From contig JAKZAP010000003.1 of NCBI GenBank assembly GCA_023053575.1, positions 30,820,228-30,884,227 on the forward strand: a stretch of 64,000 nucleotides of DNA, read 5' to 3'. The translations under genes were made by a program, and so were the position numbers. The notes beneath the pieces were generated by a model that did no database searches, had not been told where the DNA came from, and saw only the letters and a list, made by a program, of their open reading frames with translations. The DNA is from Branchinecta lynchi (taxonomy: Eukaryota; Arthropoda; Branchiopoda; Anostraca; Branchinectidae). This document shows positions 9,690 to 20,790 of the stretch, piece after piece; position 1 is the first letter of the stretch, and each line of letters starts with the position of its first letter.

Positions 9690-10469
9690 ATTTGATGGCG
9701 ATATGTCCCACTTTAGAACGACGATTGCAAATCGGCTTCCCGTCTTTTGTGTATTGGTTCTGTGCCGATCTCGAACCATTGGCACAGAATCATTCGCCTT
9801 GCGACCCCGTGAATAACCGCCTCGATATCCACGAAAATTTTATTCCGAATTTTCCCTGCGCGAATCACCACGACTAGAAGGAACGTTGTTAGAAGCAACT
9901 GCTGCTTTTACTACCAACCGCATGCGCATAGCTGCTTCCAGCTCTTCTGCATTTGCCAAAATCCCGACGCACTTTTCCAATTTAGCGGGCGACTTTTCGT
10001 AGAGGAGTTTCGCCTACTTATCAGGCAAACCGTTACGAATCTCGTGAACTATCACACTTTCATTCACATCCTCACCAAAACGCACAACGCACGCTTCTTT
10101 GACCAGGCTACAATACGCAAGCAATGATTGGCCCGCTCCCAACGTGATTTGTCCGTATTTTAGTTTCCGTCGGTGAGTAGTACACATACAACGGGTCTCG
10201 AACCCTTCTTTGAACGAATCGAAGTCGCAATCTTTCGTATCCACAAAAAATCAGAAAGCATCGCCGCTGAGCTTAAGATCTTAGTGCTCTTTCAACAACG
10301 AACAGTCCACAATTTTTGTGAAAATATAAACCTTTTTCAAAAATTCCGAGACATCTCTGTTCCCATAATAATTAGGCAACGAGCCCAATAATTTCAACAC
10401 GAGACTCGAACTATCGGCAATTAATTTCGCTCTCGCGTCGTTTTTCGTGTCACTGTTATCACTAAACAT
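9690..10469 (-). pseudogene. decayed LTR-retrotransposon gag-like frame
   Basis: A single minus-strand frame from ATG at 10469 reads through SEFLKKVYIFTKIV, LKLSGDAF, VDTKDCDFDSFKEGFETR and RNGLPDK to a GYRGGYSRGR basic stretch. It is broken by several in-frame stops (for example near 10276, 10254, 10014 and 9867). Near 9690-9750 another frame reads KVGHIAIKYR, resembling the end of a CCHC zinc knuckle with its cysteines lost, so a frameshift is implied. The order helical capsid-like region, then basic RGG, then zinc knuckle is that of a Ty3/gypsy-type gag, the particle protein. Dead copy. Identification is by architecture. Confidence 0.6.
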
Positions 10470-10703
10470 TTTGACAAATTAGCTGTAAAGGAAGAAATGC
10501 ATAATAGGACTAATAAATATCTATATTTTCCGACAACTATTCAACGAGGTAAGACATCCCGTGATTCCTTCCCTAAACAAATCCAAAATAATAAAAAAAA
10601 TTCCTTCGAGAAAATAAAATAAAATTGGTTCATTATCCCTCGCTGCGACCACTATTATGGACCCTTAATACGACTATTAAGTACCCTTAAGCTCTTAACC
10701 CAC

Positions 10704-10907
10704 TGTTACGAATCTGCTATGCAACGCTACCCTGTACAGGGTCCCCGAGCGGTGTGGACCATGCTTAGCGGTACAAAGCAACGTGCCAGCAACAACTTTT
10801 TCTTTATCTCTAAGCTAATGTCTACCTTGTTAATAAGTTTTAGAAAACATAGATGTGTATTTACACTTAAGAAATAAAGGTATCAAAAGATATGTGTATA
10901 TACCACA
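10704..10907 (-). repeat. possible LTR of the gag-bearing element
   Basis: Starts TGTTACGAATC and ends ACCACA (TG...CA). One base outside its inner edge, the minus strand reads TGGGTTAAGAGC, which could be a tRNA primer-binding site because such sites start with TGG. It lies 235 bp upstream of the gag-like ATG. No second LTR was found, so this is tentative. Confidence 0.3.
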
Positions 10908-11799
10908 GGACTTAACTTTTCATGCTCTCCGACAATGACCTTCTACAACTCCAACTCAAAACGAACTGACTGAAATTTTCATAACTCCTCATCTGAAACT
11001 GGAATGACTGAAATTAGTCATCGCCAAGAACCTGAATATTCCCTGGCGGATTAACTGAAAAGAACCATGGTGTAGCCAGCTCCCTGGTGAAAGTACACCT
11101 TGATTACAAATTGGCTACATGAACTTATTGATAAAGACCTAAGCTCACTTTTCCATAGCTCTATTCCTGGCTGGCGGCTTGTATGGAAATCGCTAGATTT
11201 ACCTTCTGAGCTCGTTTATTCTGTCTTTAAATTTTGGGATACAAACTAGGAAAAAAATTCGGAAAAACTAGGAATCGACAAAGTTCACATAGTAGTTGAC
11301 GGCTGGAAGAGGCACTTTACGTCAAACCCTACAGAATCACTGCTACTTCAGCATTGGGACAATGTTGGTAGCACAGAGATAAATCGATTTATTTTTTCTA
11401 ACATGCGCGCCGAAGCCGACCAGGCTATTTTATTTATTGTCGGACGCTGCGTTAGCATTAATTTGTCAGACAAGTTCCTTTTACTGACAACCGACACAGA
11501 CGTCTTTCTATGCAGTCTTCTAAACTTCCGCTCTTCCAACAAAAATACAAAATTTCTTTGCGATTATTTTACGCCTTCGTGGAAGTCCTGCAAAATGGTA
11601 TATTCTATTGACGTTTTATGGGGAAAAGTGTCCGAAAACCTCGAGCTTGAACCCATTCAGTTCAAGCCGTTATCTCTTGTGGTAAGCCTCATCTGCACAG
11701 GGGCCTCCGACTAAACATACGGATTTCGCTTTGTGTCCTTAAAAAAAATTTCGACGAACATAAAAAAATTTAATAAAGTTTTAAATCCATGTCAATAGT

Positions 11800-12243
11800 T
11801 AAAACCCTGACTAAATTTGGGGTTCCAGAAAAGGTATTGATTAATCTATTTTGTATGTTTGTCCGATCTACTTGAATATGCGTGTCCGGTTTGGCACTAT
11901 GCTCTGACAAAAGAGGATACAGATTCCATTGAAAGTGTACAAAAACGTGCTCTCAGGATTATATAAAGAGGACCTAAAATGCCTTATTGTTTTCTTTTAA
12001 ATCATTTTAAACTTGAGACCCTCCATCATAGACGGGAGAGGCTGTGCAGAGATTTTGGTATGAAGTCCCTACAAAACCCCTCCTTCCGCTCCCTTCTGCC
12101 GCCTCTCTTCCAACCTCAACGTTTGCGTCCGCGAAGAGCGTGTGCGGAGCGAATACCCAAGCTAGAACCCCGTTACTACCGTACGGAGCGGTACCGTAAT
12201 AGTTTTATCCATAAATTTGTACATACTTTCAACAAAGAGGTTT
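11800..12243 (+). pseudogene. LINE (non-LTR) ORF2 C-terminal fragment
   Basis: Pieces in different frames read KFGVPEKVLI, LEYACPVWH, LTKEDTDSIESVQKRALRII and then, after a stop, LETLHHRRERLCRDFG to a final HKFVHTFNKEV. This is the conserved end of CR1/Jockey-group reverse transcriptase ORFs (LEYACPVWH ... IQKRALRII ... RR-x-x-LC). At least one frameshift and one stop break it. The replication enzyme is otherwise absent. Confidence 0.75.
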
Positions 12244-12389
12244 AGTCATTCTTGTGTGTGTCTCATTTCTATGTTTTTGTGTTAGGCCATATTCAGTTTG
12301 AATTATTTATCTTGACATTGTGACAGACATTATTGATTTGCCTTCATGGCAACACGCCATTTGGCCCCAAGCCACGATATGTGCTGATA

Positions 12390-12720
12390 TTTGAAATAAA
12401 CTAAAACTGAAATCTCGGGAAACGCTTAGTGTGGAGGGATCGGGATGAAATTTGGTAGTAAGAACAAGCACAAGTCCTAGACACGTCGTTGACATAACCG
12501 GACCAGATTCGGGCACTGTGGGGGGTCAAGGGGGGGGGGCCGGAAGTTCGGTGATCCTGCAAGCTCGGTACTTCCGGATGTGCTAGGACAATGGAACTTG
12601 GAAAACATGTCGAGGACCCGAACAGATTGACTTGATCATAGTCGTTTCCTGGATCCAACCACCGTGCGGGGAGTGGAGGGATGGGGAGCCCGGAATCTGG
12701 TGGCATGCTAACTTTTGAAC
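12390..12720. repeat. repeat family G (G-run-rich), copy 1
   Basis: Shares the order CGCTTAG-x-GTGGAG, GATGAAA-TTGG, AAGAACAAGCAC and GACC(A/G)GATTCGG, then a long G run and ACTTCC. The same order is seen at 13080-13860, 19600-20345 and 35290-35960. Long minus-strand frames here come from the G/C runs and are not genes. Confidence 0.6.
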
Positions 12721-12749
12721 AGGTGATCAGAATTGAATGAAATTGAATT

Positions 12750-13000
12750 GAATGAAACCGCAAAGTTACGCAGCTTTACGGCGTTACTGATCCGTTTGTG
12801 GCTGTGGCCCAACGCCGTGCCGAGTTTGATTCTTCTCTAGACAGGTGCCATCCGTATTATAGTGCGTTTGTATAGTCATTTCGTTTAGTTTAGTCTCATC
12901 TTTTTCTTTCCTTTATTGTTTTTCATATACTCCGTATGGGCATGTTCTGTGCCATTTGTATACGGGTTAATAAAATTATTGATTGATTGATTGATTAAAC
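12750..13000 (+). repeat. LINE 3' end with (ATTG)n tail
   Basis: Ends TTAATAAAATT followed by ATTGATTGATTGATTGATT at about 12978-12996, a typical short-unit tail of CR1-like LINEs. No intact coding part. Confidence 0.55.
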
Positions 13001-13019
13001 ATGGCAAGTGGAAAGATCT

Positions 13020-13870
13020 ATCGTCTCAGATGTTCCATGTCAAGTCCTGGTCCAATCAGATACTTTTTGTTTTTTTGGGGGCAGGGTATTGAAGGGGGGA
13101 CCGGAAATCTCGTGAAACGCTTAGAGTTGAGGGATTGGGATGGAACTTGATGAGAAGAACAAGCATTAGGCCTAGATACGGAACTGACAGAACCAGATAA
13201 GCCAAACATTCGTCCGAACCAAATGCGGGCACGTTTAGGAGAGTTGGACGAGGGGGGGGGGTCGGACCTGATCACGGTAGGGGAGGGGGGGGGGGAACTG
13301 GAAATTTGCGGATAGGCTATGCTCTGATTCCAGTCTAACTTGATTAGGACATGCCAGAGATGCGACTTTTATCTTTAGATTCATATTCAGCCACTGTGGC
13401 GGGAGTTGTAAGGAGATTCCCGGAAACGTTTTGGCTCGCATAGGGGCCAAACAAGTTGAGCGATTTTAGTGAAACTTGGAATGTAGAGAGCTGACATACC
13501 CTAGATGACATGTTTTAGTGTGCAAACTGGATCCGACTACGCTGAGGGGGGGGGGGATTAAAGGAAGTTCCCAAAAAACGCTCAGATTTTAGTGAAACTT
13601 GATAGGTGGTGGATCGATCCATTTAGTAGTCCGAAGTCCGAACCAGATTCGGACTCGGTAGGGGACGTTGGAGGGGGGTACCGGAGACCGTGTGGTACGT
13701 GAAAGCAAAGATCCAAACGAGTGGATCTTTAGGGCTGAAACTTGGAAGGTAGAAAAGTCATTTGCCCTAGGTGATCCGAGGCGACGGAAATGCTCAGACT
13801 TGAGTGAAACTAGATATCGTATTTATAGGTCCGAACCGCATTTTTAGATGGTGGGATATTTGGATTTCTC
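13020..13870. repeat. repeat family G, copy 2 (several modules)
   Basis: At least three modules with G runs (for example 13250-13262, 13281-13294 and 13543-13555) and GTGAAACTTGG words. Directly abuts the gypsy remnant at about 13885. Confidence 0.6.
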
Positions 13871-13899
13871 GTCTACTTTTTAGGTAACACCTACTCGTA

Positions 13900-15003
13900 C
13901 CAAGTGCCATATGAGCTCGTAGCTCTTGTTGATTCTGAAGCTCCTAGATCTCTGATTAGGTCTAGTGTTTTTAGGAAACTAGATCAGTCGTGCGTGGTAG
14001 AACAAGAGAAGGAGGAGGGGGCTTTTCGGTCTATAACAGGCAATTCGCTAAGCTATAGTAGTCGCGCTGTTATTAGTCTAATCCTGAATGGAAGATGTGC
14101 TACATTTGAAGTATGATGCGTTGCCCTACCCTGTCCTGATTGGTTTCACTGAAATGAAGCGTAAAAAGTTGATGTTTGACGCGGAGTTTTGTGAGGTTTT
14201 CTTCAAAGACAGATTGTCAAAAGACTCACGAGATTGTAATATTGTGGCTGTAGAGGCGAAAGTTGAGGCGAAGAAATCTGAATTAGGTTTCGAATCTTAA
14301 TTTCAGTGCTGAATTTCATTCCGCTCCGGACAATGCCAGTTCCGTAGAGTCACCGATTTTGACAGACAAGACCGTTTACAAGGCTTGTAGCGAGCCTGTA
14401 CCGGTTACTGATCGAGTTATTGTTAGTATATCAAAACGTGTTACCGTTAACCCTTCGTCAACTTCTCGCATAGATGTTTGTTTGAAGTCGAAGAATGCCA
14501 AACCTACATTAGGCTATTTTCCTGGGAAACAGTATACAGGTTTGTATATTGAAGATCAAGTTGTCGAAGTTTCCACGAGTGGTCGCTTCTGCTTACTCGT
14601 TACAAACACATCAGATCAACCTGTTTCTCTTCGTAAATCAGAGATAGGTTATTTAGTCCCGCTGTGTGAGTCAGACATTCATTCTGATTCGCAAGGGGTT
14701 ATTAACTACGTGTCTGGTTTGATAAATAGTGTAGCTGGCAGTAATATGGGAACTAACCCTAGTGATCCGACCATTCCTAAGGACCCCAAGGATATGACGA
14801 AAGAGGAATTCACAGAATTGATCAATTTGCCACATTTGGAATCAGAACAAGTGAAGAATCACTTTTTAGATTTAGCGTACAAACGGAGACTAGCTTTTGC
14901 CACGCAAGAATTGCATTTTGACGCTTGTGATCTCATTTCGCATGCGATAAATACGAATGGTGCACCACCCGTTAAAGCACAGAGGACAGTATTTACGATT
15001 TAA
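13900..15003 (+). pseudogene. Ty3/gypsy-like pol remnant (protease to start of RT)
   Basis: Three consecutive frames, 13904-14116, 14088-14300 and 14359-15003, carry a retropepsin-like segment (ALVDSEAPRSLI), then PYPVLIGF, then a 214-aa stretch. That stretch has the linker typical between protease and RT and ends DACDLISHAINTNGAPPVKAQRTV, the usual H-x-I-x-T-x-x-x-PP-x-x entry into RT. The protease active site is altered: D-S/T-G-A has become DSEA (D10 of the first frame, codon at 13931). Two frame changes and loss of the RT core make it dead. It ends abruptly in TAA at 15001-15003. Confidence 0.72.
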
Positions 15004-15800
15004 TTTATGTAAATACGAATAAAGAGTTTCCAAATAGTACGCGCCATCGCTTCCGATTATGTCGTTTTTGAGTTCTTGCAGAACCTCATTACCTCGGCGT
15101 ACCATGGAGATTTCATGCTCGCTACAAACCACAATATTCGAAATTGCTTCTGTGCATGTGTTCTGGGAGGTGAATCCCGAATCTTCAAGAAAGTGTGATT
15201 TATGGGATTGTTGCAGCAAAAGTCAGAGCTTTCTTCAGTTTTACACCAATTACACCCTTTATTGAGTGGCTGTATTATGTCAGAGTTGTTTTTGATTCCT
15301 CTGGTATTTTGCAACTGCATTATGATGGGTTAATTTTCATCTCAAAGAGGCTATTGGCTGCTGTAGCTTGAAGTATCTACCACATCATGGAAATAACTCG
15401 AGCAAGGTATGGAATCTTACTGGGTTCATTGTTTCTACTTCTCATGATTCCACTTGAGATCTGATGTCTTTTTTTTTCAGTTTAACATTCTGTTCTTGAT
15501 CTCACAATACCACAGTAATCTCATTATGAGAGCTTTCTGTTGGGTTGGCAGTTGTAGGCTATTTCAGAAGGTGGCAGGATTTTGTGGGATCCAAAACGGC
15601 ACTTATCACATATGCCTTCTAATTTCTTCGAGGGGCCTTAATATTAGTTTTAATTGGTGGAAGGCGCATCACTTGTGTTCGGCCTTAGGTTCATCATTTT
15701 TCAAAGGTACTGTACTTGTTCAACCTGCTTGAGTGCAGCACCATTTATTGTTATTGCACTGGGGAGGTTTGGCAATACACCAGTCCGCCTAAATAGAATT
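15004..15800. other. no recognised gene
   Basis: Minus-strand frames at 14890-15219 and 15057-15320 overlap the pol remnant and show no domain I can name. The rest is unremarkable AT-rich sequence with a T8 run at 15469. Confidence 0.35.
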
Positions 15801-15801
15801 T

Positions 15802-16260
15802 AATTGACCATATTCCTGTTCAGCGCTTCCAAGCGGACTAGTTTCCGTTAATCTCCCCATGCCTCACCGTCATTACTTGGATCAGACATAGTAAAATAGA
15901 TCACGGTTTAATAAGTGGAAAACCTGTCAACTGTGTCCCAGGTAATAGAGGTTTTGCATATGTTTCAGCGGCAGAAAATGAAAGTGACCCACTACCCTTT
16001 GGATTCGACTTTTTACTATGTCTAACCAACACTTGTGTAGACATAGTAAAAAGTCGAATCCATAGGGTAGTGGGTCGCTTTCTCTTTCTGCTGCTAAAAC
16101 ATATGCAAAACCTCCATTACCTCGGACAAAGATGACAGGTTTTCCACTCACTACCTGTGGATCTATTTTACCATGTCTGATCCAAATAATGACGGTGAGG
16201 CATGGGGGGATTAACAGAAACTAGTCCGCTTGGAAGCGCTGAACAGGAATATGGCCAATT
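15802..16260. mobile_element. fold-back MITE family F, copy 2 (most complete)
   Basis: Outer ends AATTGACCATATTCCTGTTC and GAACAGGAATATGGCCAATT are near-perfect inverted repeats. The arms of about 215 bp continue through AGCGGACTAGTTTC, TTGGATCAGACAT, AAACCTGTCA and GACTTTTTACTATGTCT around a loop of about 15 bases near 16022-16036. Other copies lie at 1434-1836, 45235-45500 and 34850-34950. No coding capacity. Confidence 0.8.
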
Positions 16261-16261
16261 A

Positions 16262-16476
16262 CTCTTTGCCGCGTTGATGCTAAGTAAGCTAGTGCCTACA
16301 AACTCACTCAACCCTTGCAGAGCTCTTTTTGCTTTCTGGGTAAGTTCTTCAAGAGTTTTCGCCGCCGCAACCATTACTGTATCATCAGCGAAGGATGTCA
16401 TAGACGCACCATGAATATAAAATCGCATACTATCAACATACACTAAATACAACAGTGGTCCTAAGACAGAACCTTG
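16262..16476 (-). pseudogene. LINE reverse transcriptase fragment
   Basis: The minus frame reads QGSVLGPLLYLVYVDSM, then FADDTVMVAAAKTLEEL and LSINAAKS. These are RT motifs B/QG and C (Y/F-A-D-D) and the following N-x-x-K-T/S region of R1/Jockey-group LINEs. Two of the catalytic aspartates are present, but the usual spacing is shortened. The fold-back MITE abuts its downstream end, right after the AAKS motif, so the MITE may have inserted into the LINE. Confidence 0.75.
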
Positions 16477-16479
16477 ACA

Positions 16480-16985
16480 GAATTTGTGGTTATTTCAAGA
16501 TTTAAATCAGACCTGCGTTCGTTCAAAGCGAATATAAGCTGCGAGTATTGGACTGCTATTTCCGTGTTTTGTTTTTAGATATTTAACTTCACCAAATGAG
16601 TTTTAAGTAAGCCTATGTATTTATCTCTTCTTAGCAGATATATCTGATGTCTGGAGGAACTAGTTAGTTCCTGATGTCGTTGGTTTTTGGACTAACAGAT
16701 GTTAGATTTTCTTAATAAGAGTTCCTGGGATCGTGAATTTAAATGTCGAGATATATGTTTATGTTAGATATGTTTCGCAGATTTATTTAAAATGTCTCCA
16801 GAATCGAAACTGATGGAAAATGGCTGCTGCGATCGCTTCCGACAGCTTACGATTGAGAGCGGAGACGATAACGAAATTGCGCTTTTAGTTGAGGCCACCT
16901 AGACAGCCTATTCAGAACTTTTGTGTTACTTATTTCTATGAATATCGCTAGATGGCGTCTGCGAACTTTACTGCGACGTGGTTCT
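16480..16985. other. no recognised feature
   Basis: Moderately AT-rich sequence with no match to the other families in this window. Confidence 0.3.
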
Positions 16986-16989
16986 CATG

Positions 16990-17202
16990 CATCAGCGGTT
17001 TTTCGTCAGCAGAGGAAATTAACACTAGGGAGCAGCAAAGACTTGAAAAAAAGTAACACAGCACTACCGATGGAGAAATCCCGTACCGAAACTCAGTCAG
17101 GCTTGCACCAGCGCTGGCTCCGATAACTCAATATAGTGAACAGAGCAAAAAAAAATCAACCTCTCCTGTTTCCTCGGATATCTGCAGATAGCATCTTAGC
17201 TG
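16990..17202 (+). repeat. dispersed repeat family A, copy 3 (left part)
   Basis: GCAGAGGAAATTAACACTAGGG, AGACTTGAAAAAAAGT and GCGCTGGCTCCGATAACTC match 6058-6215. It resumes at 17554 after the inserted MITE, with CTAAGCCCGCAATTCTG to about 17690. Confidence 0.6.
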
Positions 17203-17553
17203 CAGAGGCGTCACGACTGGGGGGGGGAGGGGGGACGCCCCCACAAACCCGTCGGCCGGTTGGTAAGAAATACCGAGTCGGCGCGAAGCAGCGCTATTTT
17301 TCGTCAAAACAGTTGATTTTTTTTTTCATGAATACAGTCGGTTTTTCTGAAAATTGATCGATTTTTCGTCAAAATAGTCGTTTTTTCTGAAAATCAATGG
17401 ATTTTTCGGAAAATCAGTGGATTTAAAAAAAAAAATGTAATTTCTATTGTTGAAAACAGTCGTTTTCTCTGCAGAAAAAGTCGGTAAAAATTACCAGCCA
17501 GTCGGTAAATGCCTCGTCCTCCCACCCAAACATTTTGGCTAGTAACGCCTCTG
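17203..17553 (-). mobile_element. hAT-type MITE family H1, copy 1 (perfect TSD)
   Basis: Ends CAGAGGCGTCACGAC / GCTAGTAACGCCTCTG. Exact 8-bp duplication CTTAGCTG at 17195-17202 and 17554-17561. The interior is built of AAAATCGA/TTTTTCGTCAAAA words, with ACCGACT/AGTCGGT near the ends. An 8-bp TSD with CAG...CTG tips is the hAT signature. No ORF. Confidence 0.88.
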
Positions 17554-17700
17554 CTTAGCTGTACTAGAAATTTTCTAAGCCCGCAATTCTGACTCACTTC
17601 AGTTGACCCGAGCGCAGTGGGGGCTCTACGGGTAAGGCCCATTTCCGGTAAGTTGTAAAGCATATGTGTTGAAAAAACTCGGCTATTAGGAAACTGCTTC
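17554..17700 (+). repeat. dispersed repeat family A, copy 3 (right part)
   Basis: AATTTTCTAAGCCCGCA and the GAGCGCAGTGG / GGTAAGGCCCATTTCCG words match 6610-6700. It directly follows the TSD of the inserted hAT-type MITE. Confidence 0.55.
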
Positions 17701-17869
17701 CAGCTTGTGTGTCATCTAGTGTTCAGTATTGAAAATTTTGCTTTTAGATGGCGTGGGCCCTGTTAAGACATACTTTCACCGTGCGGATCGGATTCTCTCT
17801 TGACGTCGAGGAGACTTCTCCCCACGCAGGCAGGGACGTCGCAAGGGGGGGGGGGTGCAGCCCCCCTCC

Positions 17870-18490
17870 CCACCTTTTTGAGATTCGGTAAGATTTTGGG
17901 CCGGAGGACCAACATTTTACTAAATTTGTTCGGTATTTTTTCGATGGCAGAATTGTTCGGTATATATACGAGGATTCGGTAGTTATACAGAATCCTAAAT
18001 AGGCTATCTGTACAAATCTCTTGGGTACAATGATCGGGATTTGGTATAATTGCCAGTATTCGGTAGTTATCATGAATTTGGCCAGAGAATTTACTGAAAT
18101 CATTTGGTAATTTTTCGATGCCTGAAGTATTTCGTATATTTATTGAGATGGAGATTCCGTAGTTACACAAAATCCCAAATAAGCTATTGGTTCGAAATTA
18201 TTCGTTATGGAGGTTGGGATTCGGTAATTTATTCAGTATAATTTCCAGGATTAGGAAGTTAACCACGAATCCTGAATTTGTTCCAGTTTTTACGAAAGTA
18301 TACCGAATTGAATGTTTTTCGGTAGTCTTTCGATACCAAAACAATTCGGTATAATAACCGGGACACGGTAGTTATACAGAATTCCGAACATGCTATCGGT
18401 CTAAGCTCATTCGGTATAATAACTGAGATTCGGTAACTTTCTCGTTATAATTACAAGATTCGGAAGTTACCACGAACCTCGAAACTCAGA
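17870..18490. repeat. degenerate satellite, about three units of 170-220 bp, rich in ATTCGGTA
   Basis: Each unit has GGTA-x-TTTTTCGATG/TTTCGATACC, then TTCGGTATA, GGTAGTTATACAGAAT and a GGTCTAA/GGTACAA...CTC stretch. Unit starts are near 17935, 18110 and 18330. A tip-like CAGGGACGTCGCAAGG followed by a G run lies at 17831-17856, so the satellite may be the interior of another G-tract MITE whose far end I could not find. Confidence 0.6.
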
Positions 18491-19570
18491 AGAGGTCGAG
18501 TGAAGCACTGGTCGCAGACAAAAGGGAAGACCTGTGATATCATCGATAGTCCTTACTTTTATTTTGGATCCCAAACAGAATATCTAATCATAAATATTTC
18601 GAAAATTCCGCCTTTTCGTAATATTCTTTATCTTGTGGAAGGGCTCGTCATTTGTTGGGGGGTTTTAAGCCAGTGTTAGGATTGAGATTTCGAAACGTTA
18701 AAAGCTAGAATTTGGATGGAAATTCAATTTGTCAGGAAAAAGCAAAAATAAATTTCGCCTGCGGAGCTCACTTTATGTGATTATAGGTAGTACATTGACT
18801 AGACTACAGTTGCTGCTGCTGCCGGAACGTCGCTTCATCCAGTTTCTGGAACTTTTAGAGTCTCGGTATTTAATCAGCGGTGAATGATAGAATCTGTAAG
18901 AGAAGCAGTTAAATTAGAGCCTAAAAAGAAAAAAAAAAGGAATTTCGAAAATTTTCGCATTCGGCGCTCGATTTATTTTTCTATTGGCTATAATAGATAG
19001 TAGCTCTATTATAGCCTGCAATCATGCCCGGAAATACGTCCTTCATAAAATCCGATGACTAACTGCCGCAAGACGCGCTATAGGAACAATAACAATCACA
19101 CGTGAGATCGGGGAATAAGTTATCTAACGGGTGAATAAGTGATCAGGCTTTCGCTTCATACTGAGTCGCGCATTAGCCCCGTGGAAAAGTCAGTCAGCAA
19201 TCAGCAGTAAAGTCTGAAGCCAGATATGACAAACTTAATGACGCTTGATAGAACAGAGTTGGGTAAAGCAAAAAGAGACGAAGAGGCATTTTAAACAGTT
19301 TTGAACATGGTTAGACCTAAGAGGGATTGAAAATAGCAAAATAAACATGGATAAACGTACACGAAGAAGTAACGTGTCATTGTTTTCTCTACGATAGCGC
19401 ACCTGGCGGCCCTAAAAGAACTAATCTGAGAGGAGTTTTATGATGGGCGTATATATTCTACATGTGGGCTTCACAAATCGCCGCCTAATAGTTCGCTTAT
19501 TGTCGTTCATGCTGCCTTTTATTGTTGCTCTTGCAAGTAATCGTTTCTGTTCCATAATTTAAAGCTCGAA
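18490..19570. other. no recognised feature
   Basis: No ORF, TIR or repeat that I could match inside the window. Confidence 0.3.
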
Positions 19571-19599
19571 TTCTTAAGTTCTAGGATTCGGTAAAATTT

Positions 19600-20345
19600 T
19601 TGGAAGGGGGGGGGGGGGCGAGGGGAGAGCCGTTAATCTTGTGACACGCTTAGAGCGGAGCGATTGGGATGAAACTTGGTGGAAAGAACAAGCACTAGAA
19701 CTAGATACATCAATGATAGAAACGGATCGGAAATGAGGGGGGTTAGAGGGGGACGGAATTCCGTTGATCGTGAGTTGAGGTACTTCCAGGTGTGCTAGCT
19801 GGAAGAAACTTGGCTTGAACATTAAAGACTTGACATGATTGGCTTAGAAATAGTCAGTTCGTCGATTCGACCATCGTGCGGGGATTGGAGGGAGAGGAAT
19901 TTGGAATCTTGAGGTATGTATAACTTTAGAACAGGTAATCGGATCTCAACGAAACTTGATATTTGGAAATACTTCGTGTCTCAAATGTCCTATTTACAGT
20001 CCGGACCTGATCGGATGAATGTTGGGGGGGGGAGGGGAACCAGAAATCTTGTGACACGATTAGAGTGGAGCGATAGGGTTGAAACTTGGTTGGAAGAACA
20101 TGCAGAAGCCCTAGATACATCAGTGACAGAACCGGGCCGGGTTTGGGCACTGTCAGGGGAGCTGGGGGGGTGGGGGTGGGGGCAGGATTCCAGTGATCGC
20201 GTATTAAGGTACATCTAGATGTGATGGGATGATGAAACTTGGCTTCGGCATTAGAGACTTGACGAGATTGGCTTAGAACTTGTCACTTCTCAGATCCGAC
20301 TATCCCTTCAAGTAACGGGGACGGGGAGGGGGGAAGGAAGGGGGA
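19600..20345. repeat. repeat family G, copy 3 (two modules)
   Basis: Two modules, each with GTGACACG-TTAGAG-GGAGCGAT, GAAACTTGG, AAGAACA and CTAGATACATCA, separated by G runs near 19605-19618, 20022-20036 and 20164-20182. The module order matches 35290-35960. Confidence 0.6.
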
Positions 20346-20439
20346 GTTTTGTGACGCTTCCGTATACATTCTTGTACCAACTGGTCAGACAAGAGCTAGA
20401 ATTTCATATGGCACTTTTAGGTCGGGTCAGATGTGAAAG

Positions 20440-20790
20440 TGGCAATGTTTTTTGTTCATGGGTTTGCAAGCGAAAGGCGGGGATCATGAAAATGTATCGT
20501 TTAGTCAAAAGTATTTTTTTTGCACTCAGTGGTGATGATGCGTACTTTAAGGGGGCTAGAAGTTCCGTTGTATGCAAAACACATAGTCATTTGTGCCTCG
20601 AGGATTTTGCTTACAAATGAATTGCTAGCCCCCTTACAGTGCGCGCCATAACTGCAAAGTGAAAAAAAATATACTGTTGACCAGCGATACATTTGTACGA
20701 GACCCAAGGGCCCATGATCATTTTTGCCTCAAGGGTTTGGATTAAAAGTGACTTGCTTAAAGTTTAACTGAAAAGGTCTTAGACGGGACA
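20440..20790. repeat. family B repeat words, about two units
   Basis: CCCATGATCATTTTTGCCTCAAGGG, ACAAATGAATTGCTAGCCCCC and AGTGAAAAAAAATATAC follow family G here. The same order G-then-B is seen at 35290-36420, so the two probably form one composite repeat. Confidence 0.5.

Noticed and set aside
9350..9877. 175-aa plus-strand frame
   Set aside because: Antisense to the gag-like relic and without a recognisable domain.
12401..13450. Proline- and serine-rich minus frames
   Set aside because: Produced by repeat family G with its G/C runs; the same peptides recur at 19574-20214 and 35316-35762.
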